Positions 46,372-56,155 of a stretch of 64,000 nt of DNA are shown here, one piece after another. Under the pieces are notes generated by a model, which was given only the letters and a program-made list of their open reading frames with translations, was not told the origin of the DNA and ran no database searches. This DNA comes from Rhizobium freirei PRF 81 (GTDB lineage Bacteria > Pseudomonadota > Alphaproteobacteria > Rhizobiales > Rhizobiaceae). Numbering within the stretch: the stretch's first letter is position 1; each line of letters starts with the position of its first letter. Location of the stretch: NCBI RefSeq assembly GCF_000359745.1, contig NZ_AQHN01000056.1, positions 310,001 to 374,000 on the forward strand, in the 5' to 3' direction. The position numbers and the translations under genes were made by a program.

Positions 46372-46701
46372 TTAGCCATGATGAAACACCTCCTCCATCA
46401 TGGCCCACCACTCGCCCTCCTTGCGGGTTTCGAGCGGCTTCTGGCAGGGGATGCAAACGGACCACCATTCCTGGTTCTTCGGGCTTGCGGCCATCTTGCG
46501 CATATCGGCCTCGAAATCCGCGCCGACATATTCCCAATAGCCGAAGAGCAGGTTTTCCGGCTCCTTCAGGAAGATCGAATAGTTGGTGATGTTGCACTCG
46601 GAGATCAGCGCCAGGATCTCGGGCCACACGGCCGCGTGAAGCGCCTTGTATTCCGCAACCTTGGCCGGCTCCAGGCCGATCACCATTCCCATCCGCTGCA
46701 T
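46372..46701 (-). CDS. L-rhamnose mutarotase family protein (RhaM-like)
   Basis: A 109-residue dimeric alpha-beta-barrel-type protein of the RhaM/DUF718 family, which interconverts sugar anomers. H22 in YKALHAAVWPEIL and the WW pair (79-80) match the catalytic His and tryptophans of E. coli RhaM. No rhamnose isomerase or kinase is nearby, so the sugar may be another 6-deoxy or L-sugar. GAGGAGG precedes the start, and the gene lies 13 bases after the enolase-superfamily gene. Confidence 0.85.
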   Translation of the reverse strand: MQRMGMVIGLEPAKVAEYKALHAAVWPEILALISECNITNYSIFLKEPENLLFGYWEYVGADFEADMRKMAASPKNQEWWSVCIPCQKPLETRKEGEWWAMMEEVFHHG

Positions 46702-46714
46702 GGCCAGTTCCTCC

Positions 46715-47827
46715 TCAGCCGTGGATTTCCCGGGTGAATTCGCCGATCGAGCGCGCCTTCACCGCTTCCCAGTCCCAGGCGATGCCGATACCGGGCTCGG
46801 AGGGCGCCAGCGCCTTGCCGTCGACGATCTCCATGCCCTTGGTGGTGAGATCGTCGAGCTGCGGGATATATTCGACATATTTGCCGTTCGGCACGGCGCA
46901 GGTGAGGCTGACATGCAGCTCCATCAGGAAATGCGGGCAGACCGGAATATCGAAGGCTTCGGCAGCATGCGCCACCTTCAGCCAGGGCGTGATGCCGCCG
47001 ATGCGGGCAACATCCACCTGCACGATGGAGCAGGCGCCCTTCTGCATGTATTCACGGAAATGCCGGATCGAATACATTGATTCGCCGACCGCGATCGGCG
47101 TCGGCGTCGATCGGGTCAACCGGATATGGCCGTCGAGATCGTCGGCCGGCAGCGGCTCTTCGATCCAGGCAAGATCCAGCTCCTTGAGCCGCGCCGCCCG
47201 GCGGATCGCCTCATCGACGGTAAAGCCCTGATTGCAGTCGGTCATGATCTCGAAGCCGGAGCCGAGTGCCAGGCGCATCGCGGCCAATCGGTCGTAGTCC
47301 TCTGAGCCATGCGGCTTGCCGATCTTCACCTTCGAGCCGGAAAAACCCTTGGCCTTCGCCTGCAGGGCGTCTTCGACCAAGGCTTCCTTGTCGATATGCA
47401 GCCAGCCGCCCTCGGTCGTGTAGAGCGGACAGCGGTCCTTGGCGCCGCCGGCAAGCTTCCAGAGCGGCAGGCCCTGCTTCTTCGCCCGCAGATCCCAAAG
47501 CGCCGTGTCGACGGCCGCAAGTGCCAGCGCGGTAATAGGCCCGATGGTCGTTGCATGGGTAGCGAATTCCAGTCTGTGCCAGATCGCCTCGATGCAATCG
47601 GCATCCTCGCCGATCAAAAGCGGCACCAGATGATCGGACAGCAGCCGCATGACGGACGAGCCGCCGGTGCCGATCGTATAGCTATAGCCCGTGCCGACTG
47701 CGCCATCGGAATCAGTGATGGTAACGATCGGCGTCTCCTGGCTGACGAAGCTCTGGATCGCATCCGTCCGCTTCACCTTCGGCGGCAGATCGACCATGCG
47801 CAGCTCAATTTTTTCGATACGTGCCAT
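46715..47827 (-). CDS. Enolase-superfamily sugar-acid dehydratase (mandelate racemase type)
   Basis: A 370-residue (beta/alpha)7-barrel enzyme. General bases are K168 in the KxK motif (KVKIG) and the D272-H299 dyad (VDVARIGG, CPH), with the spacing of mandelate racemase. Metal ligands are D197 (DCNQ), E223 or E224 (WIEEP) and E249 (GES). Such enzymes mostly dehydrate aldonic or aldaric acids to 2-keto-3-deoxy acids. ATG 47827 has GAGGAAACG upstream. It lies 11 bases after the transporter ATPase, tying catabolism to uptake. The exact acid is unknown. Confidence 0.88.
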   Translation of the reverse strand: MARIEKIELRMVDLPPKVKRTDAIQSFVSQETPIVTITDSDGAVGTGYSYTIGTGGSSVMRLLSDHLVPLLIGEDADCIEAIWHRLEFATHATTIGPITALALAAVDTALWDLRAKKQGLPLWKLAGGAKDRCPLYTTEGGWLHIDKEALVEDALQAKAKGFSGSKVKIGKPHGSEDYDRLAAMRLALGSGFEIMTDCNQGFTVDEAIRRAARLKELDLAWIEEPLPADDLDGHIRLTRSTPTPIAVGESMYSIRHFREYMQKGACSIVQVDVARIGGITPWLKVAHAAEAFDIPVCPHFLMELHVSLTCAVPNGKYVEYIPQLDDLTTKGMEIVDGKALAPSEPGIGIAWDWEAVKARSIGEFTREIHG

Positions 47828-47838
47828 GGGACGTTTCC

Positions 47839-48936
<1,098 letters not shown>

Positions 48937-48941
48937 TAAGA

Positions 48942-49808
48942 TCAACCTTTGACCGCACCGAATGTCAGACCCGACACCAGATGCTTCTGAATGATGAAAG
49001 TGAGAGCGAGCGCCGGAACGATCATGACGACAGCCAGTGCGCACATGCCGCGCCAGTCGATGGTGAACTCGGCCGTATAGTCGAGCAGACCGACGGGCAG
49101 CGTCTTGGAATCGACGGAGCGCGTCAGCTGCGAGGCCAGTGCATATTCGTTCCAGCAGGTAAGGAAGGCGAAGATGCCGGCCGATGCGATGCCGGGACCG
49201 GCAAGCGGGAATTCCACCTGCCAGAAGGCCTGCCAGCGCGTGCAGCCGTCGATCTGCGCGGCTTCGGCGAGATCCTTCGGCACCTGCCGGAAAAAGCCGT
49301 CGATCAGCCAGATGGTGAAAGGCACGTTGAGCGCGACATAGGTGAGGATCAGGCCGAAATGCGTGTCGATGATCCCGAGCCGCGCGTAGACCATGAAGAG
49401 CGGCAGCGAGAGCGCCACGCCGGGCACGGACCGCGTCAGCATCAGCCCGAGGAACACGGCCGACTTGCCTGAGAACCGGAAGCGGGCGAAGGCATAGCCG
49501 CCGGACATGCCGATGACGAGCGCAATCGCGGTCGAGGTGATGGAGATGATCAGCGAATTGCGGAAATAGTCCCAGACGGGAATGCCGCCCTGCCCCACGC
49601 CGCCGAACATGGCACGATAGGCTTCCAGCGAAAGCTCCTGCGGTATCCAGACCGGCGGCTTCGCCATGATTTCCACGGTGGGCCTGAGCGAACTGATGAT
49701 GATCCAGAAGCCGGGCAGGCAGATGATGAGCATCGCGAGGAAGAGGCCGATGAGATAGGCGACTTTCCACAGGCGGCGGTGCAGGCGTTGTTGAGCGTTG
49801 CGATCCAT
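48942..49808 (-). CDS. CUT1 sugar ABC permease 2 (MalG type)
   Basis: A 288-residue permease with six helices. The EAA loop is EAAQIDGCTRWQAFWQVEFP. ATG 49808 has GGAG eight bases upstream, better than the GTG at 49817, whose element is only four bases away. It begins 2 bases past the previous permease stop. The MalG-type C-terminus (QKHLVSGLTFGAVKG) is complete. Confidence 0.9.
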   Translation of the reverse strand: MDRNAQQRLHRRLWKVAYLIGLFLAMLIICLPGFWIIISSLRPTVEIMAKPPVWIPQELSLEAYRAMFGGVGQGGIPVWDYFRNSLIISITSTAIALVIGMSGGYAFARFRFSGKSAVFLGLMLTRSVPGVALSLPLFMVYARLGIIDTHFGLILTYVALNVPFTIWLIDGFFRQVPKDLAEAAQIDGCTRWQAFWQVEFPLAGPGIASAGIFAFLTCWNEYALASQLTRSVDSKTLPVGLLDYTAEFTIDWRGMCALAVVMIVPALALTFIIQKHLVSGLTFGAVKG

Positions 49809-49810
49809 GA

Positions 49811-50704
49811 TTACCACTCCGCTCCGATCTGGGTGCGGGCAAGCGCCAGCTTACGGAAGAAATAGACTGTGAAGGCGATCGAAAGGATGATCGAGACATA
49901 GGCCATGGCGTTGGCGAGACCCATCTGCGCATCGGCATAGGCGGTGCGTCCGACCAGCGTCCAGATCAGCTCCGTGCGCCGCGCCGGCCCGCCATCCGTC
50001 ATGATCTTGACGATGTCGTAGGCACGCGCAACGTCGAGCGAACGGATCGTCATGGCGATGAAGGCAAACGGCATCAGGAACGGCCAGGTGACGTAGCGGA
50101 AGGTCTGCCAGCTGGTGCAGCCGTCGACCTTGGCGGCCTCGACCGGCTCCTGCGGCATGGCGAGCAAGCCTGCAAGAATGAGGATCGCGAAGACCGACGT
50201 CGACGACCAGACTTCGGCGATGACGATGGAGAGCAGCGCCAGATTGCCGTCGATAAGCCACGGTATGGCGTCGTTGGTAATGCCCAGCGACTGCAGCGCA
50301 TTGTTGATGATGCCGACATTGTCGTTGAACATGAACTTGAACTGGAAGCCGACGAGCACGGGCGAGAACATCATCGGAAACATCATCAGCGTGCGCAGCA
50401 CGCGCTTGCCGTGGGTCGCCTTGTTGACTAGGACAGCCAATCCGAGGCCAAGCAGCATTTCCAGATTGAGCGCGATGGTCAGCAGCACCACCGTGCGCAC
50501 GAAGGCGGCCAGAAACACCGGGTCGGTCAGGATGCGCATGTAGTTGCGCAGGCCGATGAAGGTAAAGAGCGTCGCCGGCTTTGTCAGTCGAAATGGCGTG
50601 AAGCTGGAATAAAACGAGAGAAGCAGCGGAAACAGCACCACCGCGACAAGGACGATAATCGCAGGGAGAAGAAGCAGGACCGGCGGAGATATCTTTTTGA
50701 ACAT
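49811..50704 (-). CDS. CUT1 sugar ABC permease 1 (MalF/UgpA type)
   Basis: A 297-residue permease with six helices. The EAA loop is EAAKVDGCTSWQTFRYVTWP. Start 50704 (MFKKISPPVLLLLPAIIVLV) directly precedes the first helix and follows AGGTGCAAACC. The upstream gap of 188 bases to the binding-protein gene holds a strong hairpin (50851-50880). Confidence 0.9.
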   Translation of the reverse strand: MFKKISPPVLLLLPAIIVLVAVVLFPLLLSFYSSFTPFRLTKPATLFTFIGLRNYMRILTDPVFLAAFVRTVVLLTIALNLEMLLGLGLAVLVNKATHGKRVLRTLMMFPMMFSPVLVGFQFKFMFNDNVGIINNALQSLGITNDAIPWLIDGNLALLSIVIAEVWSSTSVFAILILAGLLAMPQEPVEAAKVDGCTSWQTFRYVTWPFLMPFAFIAMTIRSLDVARAYDIVKIMTDGGPARRTELIWTLVGRTAYADAQMGLANAMAYVSIILSIAFTVYFFRKLALARTQIGAEW

Positions 50705-50850
50705 GGTTTGCACCTGTCGGCATTCCTCGGCAGCGTGGCCCGGACTGCTTGGAATGGATTGCGCGAGGACGAGACCCGGCACAAAACCGGCAGGCACGAA
50801 CCGGCCCCTCGCGGCGCCAATCGAAAGCCATTCTCGAAGTCAGTTTGCGG

Positions 50851-50880
50851 AAGTCCCGCGCATTTCGGGGCGCGGGACTT
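50851..50880 (-). other. Intercistronic hairpin after the sugar-binding-protein gene
   Basis: A perfect 11-bp stem AAGTCCCGCGC/GCGCGGGACTT with an 8-base loop, 12 bases past the stop. No T run follows, so mRNA-end protection giving excess binding protein is likelier than termination. Confidence 0.6.
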
Positions 50881-50892
50881 CGATTGCATCGC

Positions 50893-52209
50893 TTAGAGCG
50901 CGCCGGCGTCCTTCAGGATATCGGTTGCCTTCTGGGCCGCGGCATCAAGCGCCTGCTTGGAGCTTTTATCGCCAAGAATGGCCGCCTGAAGCTCGGGATA
51001 GACGACGTTGGAAATCTCGATCCACTGCGGCGTGCGCGGAACCGGGAAGGCGTATTTCATCGATTCCTGGAAGGTGCTCAGCACTTCCTTCTTGTAAGGG
51101 TCGGAAGCAGCCTGCTGGATATCCCAATCCCATACGGCCTTGCGGGTCGGCAAGGTGCCGTTCGCAGCTTCGAGCTTCTGCGAGTCGTCGTTGGTCAGGA
51201 ACCAGACGAGCGAAGCGGCCGCGTCCTTATGAGCGCAGGCTTCGGTCACCGAGAAGCCATGATGGCCGGACCAGCCGGTGTGCTTGCCGGAAGAGCCGGC
51301 AGGCTGCACCACGACGCCGACATTGCCGGCAATCTTCGAAGACTTCGGATCGTTGAAATAGGTCGCCCAGCCCGGCCAGTCGAGATCAAGCGCGATGGAA
51401 CCGGACGCGAAGCCGGCGCCGAGGTCGTCCCACAGATAGTTGGTCGTACCGGCCGGAACGGCCTTGGCCTTGTACATGTTGACGAACCAGTCGAGCGCAC
51501 GCACGCCGGCTTCGGAGTTGAAGGCAGGCTTGCCGTCCTTGCCGAGATACTCGCCGCCTTCAGCGATCAGCATTTCATAGAAACGGCCGTTGATGGCCTC
51601 TTCCTTGCCGGGGAACTGCGTGCCGAAGAAGTTCGGCGGATTGGCGAAGAACGTCGCCTGGTCGGAGACTTCTTTCCAGGTCTTCGGCGGCGCAAGATCG
51701 TAGCCGTACTTGTCCTTGAAGGCCTTCTTCTTGGCGTCGTCCTTGTAGAGGCTCTTCTGATAGTAGAGCGCCGAGACGTCGAACTGGGCGCGCGGCAGCA
51801 TGACCAGGCGGCCGTCGATGGTCGAGGCCTGGATGGTCGAATCGACGAACTGGCCGATTTCTTCCTTCGGCAGCAGCTTGCCAAGGTCGGTGTAAAGGTC
51901 GGGATATTGCGGCGCGAAGGACGAATGGTTCGAGCCGACGCACCAGGAAATGCTGCCAGACGCCATGTCGGACTTGATTTCCTTGTCGAGTTCGAAGTGG
52001 TTCTTCTTGGACAGAATGTTGACCTTGGCGCCCGTCGCCTTCTCCCACTCGGCGATGCGCGCATAAAGCGGCTCATACTGCTGTCCGCCGATGAGCTTGG
52101 CGTCGATCGTCACGCCCGAAAATTTGCCCGGCAGATCGGCGGCGAAGACCGACGTGCCCGCAAGCAGTGCCATCATGCCGGCAGCAAGACCGGCCCTCCA
52201 ATTCCTCAT
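50893..52209 (-). CDS. CUT1 sugar ABC substrate-binding protein, periplasmic
   Basis: A 438-residue family 1 solute-binding protein. The signal peptide is residues 1-23 (MRNWRAGLAAGMMALLAG..., cut after VFA). Hinge blocks include FDVSALYYQKSLY, SGSIALDLDWPGWATYF and NGTLPTRKAVWDW. AGGGAGG precedes the start. First gene of the long minus-strand operon, it faces the IclR gene across inverted repeats. The ligand is unknown; an oligosaccharide, glycoside or sugar acid is possible. Confidence 0.9.
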   Translation of the reverse strand: MRNWRAGLAAGMMALLAGTSVFAADLPGKFSGVTIDAKLIGGQQYEPLYARIAEWEKATGAKVNILSKKNHFELDKEIKSDMASGSISWCVGSNHSSFAPQYPDLYTDLGKLLPKEEIGQFVDSTIQASTIDGRLVMLPRAQFDVSALYYQKSLYKDDAKKKAFKDKYGYDLAPPKTWKEVSDQATFFANPPNFFGTQFPGKEEAINGRFYEMLIAEGGEYLGKDGKPAFNSEAGVRALDWFVNMYKAKAVPAGTTNYLWDDLGAGFASGSIALDLDWPGWATYFNDPKSSKIAGNVGVVVQPAGSSGKHTGWSGHHGFSVTEACAHKDAAASLVWFLTNDDSQKLEAANGTLPTRKAVWDWDIQQAASDPYKKEVLSTFQESMKYAFPVPRTPQWIEISNVVYPELQAAILGDKSSKQALDAAAQKATDILKDAGAL

Positions 52210-52255
52210 CGAAATTCCTCCCTTAACATCGGACCCCTTGTCCGACTGCCCTCTC

Positions 52256-52271
52256 GATCCAAATATGGATC
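52256..52271. promoter_or_regulatory. Inverted repeat in the divergent IclR region, site 1
   Basis: GATCCA-AATA-TGGATC, perfect 6-base arms, 47 bases upstream of the sugar-binding-protein gene. Possible operator for the minus arm. Confidence 0.4.
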
Positions 52272-52338
52272 AATGATTTATAAGTAAACATCTTATTCAT
52301 TGGCCGTCAAGCCAGGATCGCGCGCTTGTAAAATGCAT

Positions 52339-52356
52339 TCATTCATATATGAATGA
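52339..52356. promoter_or_regulatory. Inverted repeat in the divergent IclR region, site 2
   Basis: TCATTCATATATGAATGA, a perfect 18-base palindrome 33 bases ahead of the IclR start. It is a good candidate for the IclR (auto)regulatory site. Confidence 0.55.
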
Positions 52357-52389
52357 TAGTTCATGTTTCTTCGCATGGGGGACTTGCGG

Positions 52390-53181
52390 ATGAGTGTAGA
52401 AGACGACAGTGATCGCTATCGCGCGCCAGCCCTGGACAAGGGGCTTGACATATTGGAGCTGCTCGCAACCATAGACGGCGGCTTGACGCAGGCGGAAATT
52501 GCCAAGGCGCTTAACAAGAGCCCCAACGAATTCTATCGCATGCTCGATCGCCTGGTGCGGCGCGGCTATGTGCAGCGGCAGGACGGCGACCGCTTTTATC
52601 TGACGCTGAAGCTGTTCGGACTTGCGCATTATCACGCGCCGGTGCGCCGTCTCGTCTCCTTCGCAACGCCGCTGATGCGGGAGTTCTCAAACCGTGCCGA
52701 GCAGGCCTGTCACCTGGCGATCTATGATCGCGGCTCCGTCGTCGTCATCGCTCAGCAGGATTCGCCGACCTATTGGGGTATTTCGATTCGCGTCGGCGCC
52801 CAGATCAATCTCTACAATACCGGCTCCGGCCACATTCTTCTGGCATTCAAGGATGAAAAGCAGCGCCAGATGATGATCAACGAGCAGAGGCGCCAGGAGC
52901 AGGAAGCGGAGGAGCCGCCGGCCGATCTCGAGGAGAAGCTGCTGGCGATCCGGGAAAAGGGCTTCGAAACCATGAACAGCCTGCAGACGAGCGGCGTGCA
53001 CAATATTTCCGCGCCCGTTCTGGCGATGGACGGCAACGCATTGGCCGCCCTCACCTGCCCCTATATCGAACCCGTGAACCCGAAGGCGCCGACGCGCGAA
53101 CAGGTCGTCGAATATGTGCGGGAAGCGGCAAAGCAGATCTCCGAAACCGTGGCCGGCACGGTGGACAAGGCCGAGCTATAA
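52390..53181 (+). CDS. IclR family regulator of the catabolic cluster
   Basis: A 263-residue regulator. The N-terminal winged helix-turn-helix (about 10-75: LDILELLATIDGGLTQAEIAKALNKSPNEFYRMLDRLVRRGYV, two segments) precedes a GAF-like effector domain (about 85-250). ATG 52390 is preferred because GGGGGA lies seven bases upstream; in-frame ATGs at 52363 and 52375 also exist. It sits between the two arms of the cluster with palindromes on both sides of the intergenic region, so it probably senses a pathway intermediate. Confidence 0.88.
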   Translation: MSVEDDSDRYRAPALDKGLDILELLATIDGGLTQAEIAKALNKSPNEFYRMLDRLVRRGYVQRQDGDRFYLTLKLFGLAHYHAPVRRLVSFATPLMREFSNRAEQACHLAIYDRGSVVVIAQQDSPTYWGISIRVGAQINLYNTGSGHILLAFKDEKQRQMMINEQRRQEQEAEEPPADLEEKLLAIREKGFETMNSLQTSGVHNISAPVLAMDGNALAALTCPYIEPVNPKAPTREQVVEYVREAAKQISETVAGTVDKAEL

Positions 53182-53183
53182 TT

Positions 53184-53197
53184 TTTATTTGAATAAA
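53184..53197. promoter_or_regulatory. AT-rich inverted repeat ahead of the amidohydrolase gene
   Basis: TTTATT-TG-AATAAA, perfect 6-base arms just after the IclR stop and 50 bases upstream of the amidohydrolase start. It may be a regulator site or part of a local promoter. Confidence 0.35.
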
Positions 53198-53246
53198 TTA
53201 TTCTTCTGTGAGTATATGTTGAGCAAGCAGGTATGGGAGGAACGCC

Positions 53247-54083
53247 ATGCTTTTCGACAGCCATCTGCACATCGTCGACCGGAAGCGCCTCGCCTATCCT
53301 TGGCTCGCTAAGGCCGGCGCGCTCAACCGCGACAGCCTTTACGAAGACTATGCCCGCGAGGCCAAGCGGCTTGGGATTACCGACACGCTTCACATGGAAG
53401 TCGACGTCGCCGAGAGCGACATCGAGCGGGAAACCGACTATGTCAAAAGCCTGAGCAGCGATCCCGGCAACCTGCTGCGCGGCGCCATCGCCGCCTGCCG
53501 TCCCGAAAGCACAGATTTTCCCGCCTATCTCGAACGCGTACTCGCAGACCCCTTCGTCAAGGGTTTCCGCCGGGTTCTGCATGTCGTGCCGGATGACGTT
53601 TCCGAGGGTGCGCTCTTCCGCGAAAACCTGAAGCGGCTTGGCAATACGCGGCTCACCTTCGATCTCTGCGTCTTGCCGCACCAGATATCGAAGGCGGTCG
53701 CGCTCATCGACCTCAATCCCGACATCAGCTTCGTGCTCGACCATTGCGGCGTGCCGGCGGTGAAGGATGGGCTCAGCGAAAGCTGGTCGTCAGGTATCGC
53801 CGAAGTCTCGAAACGCCAGAATGTCATCGTGAAGATCTCCGGCGTTGTTGCCTATGCCGATTCCGACAATTGGTCGCAGGAAACGCTGCGTCCCTTCGTC
53901 GAGCATTGTATCGCAAGCTTCGGCTGGGATCGTGTCATCTGGGGCAGCGACTGGCCGGTCTGCACGCTCGGCGGCAATCTCTCCACTTGGGTCGCAGCAA
54001 CCCACGCCCTGATGCAAGGCGTAAGCGATGACGAACGCAATCGGCTCTATCATCTGAATGCCAAGCGCCTCTGGTCTCTCTGA
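53247..54083 (+). CDS. COG3618-type amidohydrolase/sugar lactonase
   Basis: A 278-residue TIM-barrel metal-dependent hydrolase (amidohydrolase 2). The metal site starts FDSHLHIVD (H6, H8), with LDHCGVPAV and the catalytic-Asp block IWGSDWPVC later. Family members hydrolyse sugar lactones (L-fucono-, L-rhamno-lactone) or 2-pyrone-4,6-dicarboxylate. With a dehydrogenase and a sugar-acid dehydratase in the same cluster, a lactonase step is the simplest reading. GGGAGGAACGCC precedes the start. First enzyme gene of the plus arm. Confidence 0.85.
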   Translation: MLFDSHLHIVDRKRLAYPWLAKAGALNRDSLYEDYAREAKRLGITDTLHMEVDVAESDIERETDYVKSLSSDPGNLLRGAIAACRPESTDFPAYLERVLADPFVKGFRRVLHVVPDDVSEGALFRENLKRLGNTRLTFDLCVLPHQISKAVALIDLNPDISFVLDHCGVPAVKDGLSESWSSGIAEVSKRQNVIVKISGVVAYADSDNWSQETLRPFVEHCIASFGWDRVIWGSDWPVCTLGGNLSTWVAATHALMQGVSDDERNRLYHLNAKRLWSL

Positions 54084-54114
54084 GACAAGACGCGTTTCCA
54101 CCGAAAGAACTGCC

Positions 54115-54660
54115 ATGACCGCGACTGTCGGCATATCCAGCACTCATCCGAAAACCATGCCGGCCGATCACGCCGAAATTCCCGTCTGGAACGCGGAAAA
54201 CTGGTTCTACGAGGATTTCGAGATCGGCCACAAGATTCGTTCGCTGCGGCGCACGATCTCCGAAGGTGAGTCCCAGCAATTCAATGCGCTGGTGCTCGAC
54301 ATGCACCCTTATGTCAGCGATCAGATCTTTGCCGAAACCGAGGGCCTGTTCGGCAAGCGGCTGGTTGCCGGCGCCTTCGTCTTTTCGGCCGGCCTCGGAC
54401 TTGTCGCCACCAATTGCGTCAACGCCTTTTCCTATGGCTATGACAAGCTGCGTTTCATCAAGCCGACGTTCATCGGCGACACCATCTACACCATCCGCAC
54501 CAATCTGGATAAGCAGCCGAAATATGCCGAGCTTGGCCTGATCCGCTCGTCTTACGAAGTCTTCAAAGGTGAAGGCGAGCTGGTGCTCTATTGCGAGCAT
54601 ATCCAGACCGTGCGCTACAAGAACGGCCGGCCGGCGGACGCGCCGCCGCTGAAAGCCTGA
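54115..54660 (+). CDS. MaoC-like protein 2 with altered hydratase motif
   Basis: A 181-residue hot-dog-fold protein. The [20 protein letters not shown] block parallels MaoC 1 at 44539. The hydratase motif GDxNPxH aligns with LDMHPYV (61-67): Asp62 is kept, the Asn position is His64 and the catalytic His position is Val67. It may use His64, or be a binding or non-catalytic partner of MaoC 1. ATG 54115 has only a weak Shine-Dalgarno. It ends one base before the CoA-transferase ATG. Confidence 0.82.
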   Translation: MTATVGISSTHPKTMPADHAEIPVWNAENWFYEDFEIGHKIRSLRRTISEGESQQFNALVLDMHPYVSDQIFAETEGLFGKRLVAGAFVFSAGLGLVATNCVNAFSYGYDKLRFIKPTFIGDTIYTIRTNLDKQPKYAELGLIRSSYEVFKGEGELVLYCEHIQTVRYKNGRPADAPPLKA

Positions 54661-54661
54661 T

Positions 54662-55825
54662 ATGAACACGGAAAATCACGAAGGCCTGCTCTCCGGCATT
54701 CTCGTGCTGGATATGAGCCAGTTTCTTGCCGGCCCGATGGCGGCGCTGCGGCTTGGCGATCTCGGCGCGCGCGTCATCAAGATCGAGCGCCCCGATGGCG
54801 GCGATCTCTGCCGCCGGCTCTATCTCAGCGACACCGAGATCGGCGGCGATTCCACGCTCTTCCACGCCATCAACCGCGGCAAGGAGAGCTTTACCGTCAA
54901 TATGAAGGATGAAAAAGACCTCCAGGAACTGCGCGCGCTGATCGCCAAAGCCGACGTCGTCATTCAGAACTTCCGCCCCGGCGTCATCGAAAGGCTTGGT
55001 CTCGACTACGCCTCCGTTGCCGCGATCAATCCCCGCATCGTCTATGGCAGCATCACCGGATATGGCCCCGATAATGAATGGCGTCACTTCCCCGGGCAGG
55101 ATCTGCTGGCCCAGGCCCGCTCCGGCGTCATGTGGCTGAACGGCGAGGCCGATGACGGCCCCGTGCCCTTCGGCCTTGCCGTCGCCGACATGCTGGCCGG
55201 CAATCTCCTCGTTCAGGCCATTCTCGCGGGGCTGGTGCGGCGTGGCGTAACCGGGCGCGGCGTGCATGTGGAAACGAGCTTGCTGGAGGCGCTGGTCGAT
55301 TTCCAGTTCGAAGTGCTGACCACGCATCTCAACGACGGCGGCCGCCTGCCGAAGAAATCCGCCGTGCGCAATGCCCACGCCTATCTCGCCGCCCCCTATG
55401 GCGTCTATCGCTGCGCCGACAGCTGGCTGGCGCTCGCCATGATGCCGCTGGAAAAACTCGCGCCACTACTCAATCTGCCAGCGCTCGCCAACTACACGCC
55501 TGATGACGCCTTCCAGCGCCGCGACGAGATCAAGACCATGATCGCAAGCCGCCTGCAGGAGAAGACAGTTCGGGAGTGGCTCGCCATCTTGGAGCCCGCC
55601 GACATCTGGGCGGCGGAAGTGTTCGACTGGCCAAAACTGCTGCAAAGTGCGGCCTTCCGCCAGCTCGACATGCTGCAGACGGTGACCCGCGATGACGGCA
55701 CGTCCGTGCGCACGACGGCAAGCCCGATTCGGGTGAATGGAATGCGCGCCAAGAACGATATGGCGGCGCCGACGATCGGTGAGCAGTCGGACAAAGTCAG
55801 GGCGGAGTTTATTGGGGATCGGTAG
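54662..55825 (+). CDS. Class III CoA-transferase (CaiB/BaiF/Frc family)
   Basis: A 387-residue enzyme moving CoA between carboxylic acids. The N-terminal block is LVLDMSQFLAGPMAALRLGDLGARVIKIERP, and the nucleophilic Asp is D147 in PGQDLLAQARSG. Typical VETSLLEALVDFQ follows. Start 54662 is separated from the MaoC 2 stop by one base, so they are coupled. With two MaoC proteins in the cluster it suggests that a dehydrated acid is activated to a CoA ester. Mesaconyl-CoA-type transfer is one model. Substrate unproven. Confidence 0.9.
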   Translation: MNTENHEGLLSGILVLDMSQFLAGPMAALRLGDLGARVIKIERPDGGDLCRRLYLSDTEIGGDSTLFHAINRGKESFTVNMKDEKDLQELRALIAKADVVIQNFRPGVIERLGLDYASVAAINPRIVYGSITGYGPDNEWRHFPGQDLLAQARSGVMWLNGEADDGPVPFGLAVADMLAGNLLVQAILAGLVRRGVTGRGVHVETSLLEALVDFQFEVLTTHLNDGGRLPKKSAVRNAHAYLAAPYGVYRCADSWLALAMMPLEKLAPLLNLPALANYTPDDAFQRRDEIKTMIASRLQEKTVREWLAILEPADIWAAEVFDWPKLLQSAAFRQLDMLQTVTRDDGTSVRTTASPIRVNGMRAKNDMAAPTIGEQSDKVRAEFIGDR

Positions 55826-55859
55826 GTCATCGCATACTTCGCATCTGCCGCACCCGTGA

Positions 55860-56043
55860 TACCCCCCTCTGTCACTGTCGTGACATCTCCCCCACAAGGG
55901 GGGAGATCGTTGGGGCGCATTATACCGCTCCTAGGAGCCGATAATTCAGCAAGTCTCAGTGCCAGTCGTTTGGCACCAGCAGCGCTGCGGGTTACCAATC
56001 TCCCCCCTTTTGGGGGAGATATCACGAAGTGACAGAGGGGGGT
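55860..56043. repeat. MITE-like repeat with inverted ends (family D), full copy 2
   Basis: A 184-base element in the opposite orientation to 41269-41461. It runs from TACCCCCCTCTGTCACTGTC to GTGACAGAGGGGGGT with inner ATCTCCCCC/GGGGGAGAT blocks. It fills most of the 330-base gap between the CoA-transferase and tal; the rest is the tal terminator. Confidence 0.75.
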
Positions 56044-56085
56044 GCGCAGGTGCGATAAACTCAAAGTCCCAACCTATCACTTAAA

Positions 56086-56116
56086 ACAAAAAGGGCGCCG
56101 CATCCCTGCGACACCC
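56086..56116 (-). terminator. Rho-independent terminator of tal
   Basis: On the minus strand, GGGTGTCGCA pairs with TGCGGCGCCC (two G-T pairs) across a 4-base loop, followed by TTTTTGTTT. It begins 39 bases after the tal stop. Confidence 0.75.
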
Positions 56117-56155
56117 CTGAGCAGCCACTCCCCAAAGAGAGAGCCAATTTCACCT

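Noticed and set aside
44581..46737. 718-codon plus-strand frame over MaoC, Gfo/Idh and repeats
   Set aside because: It is antisense to confirmed genes and reads through repeat sequence, with no domain recognisable.
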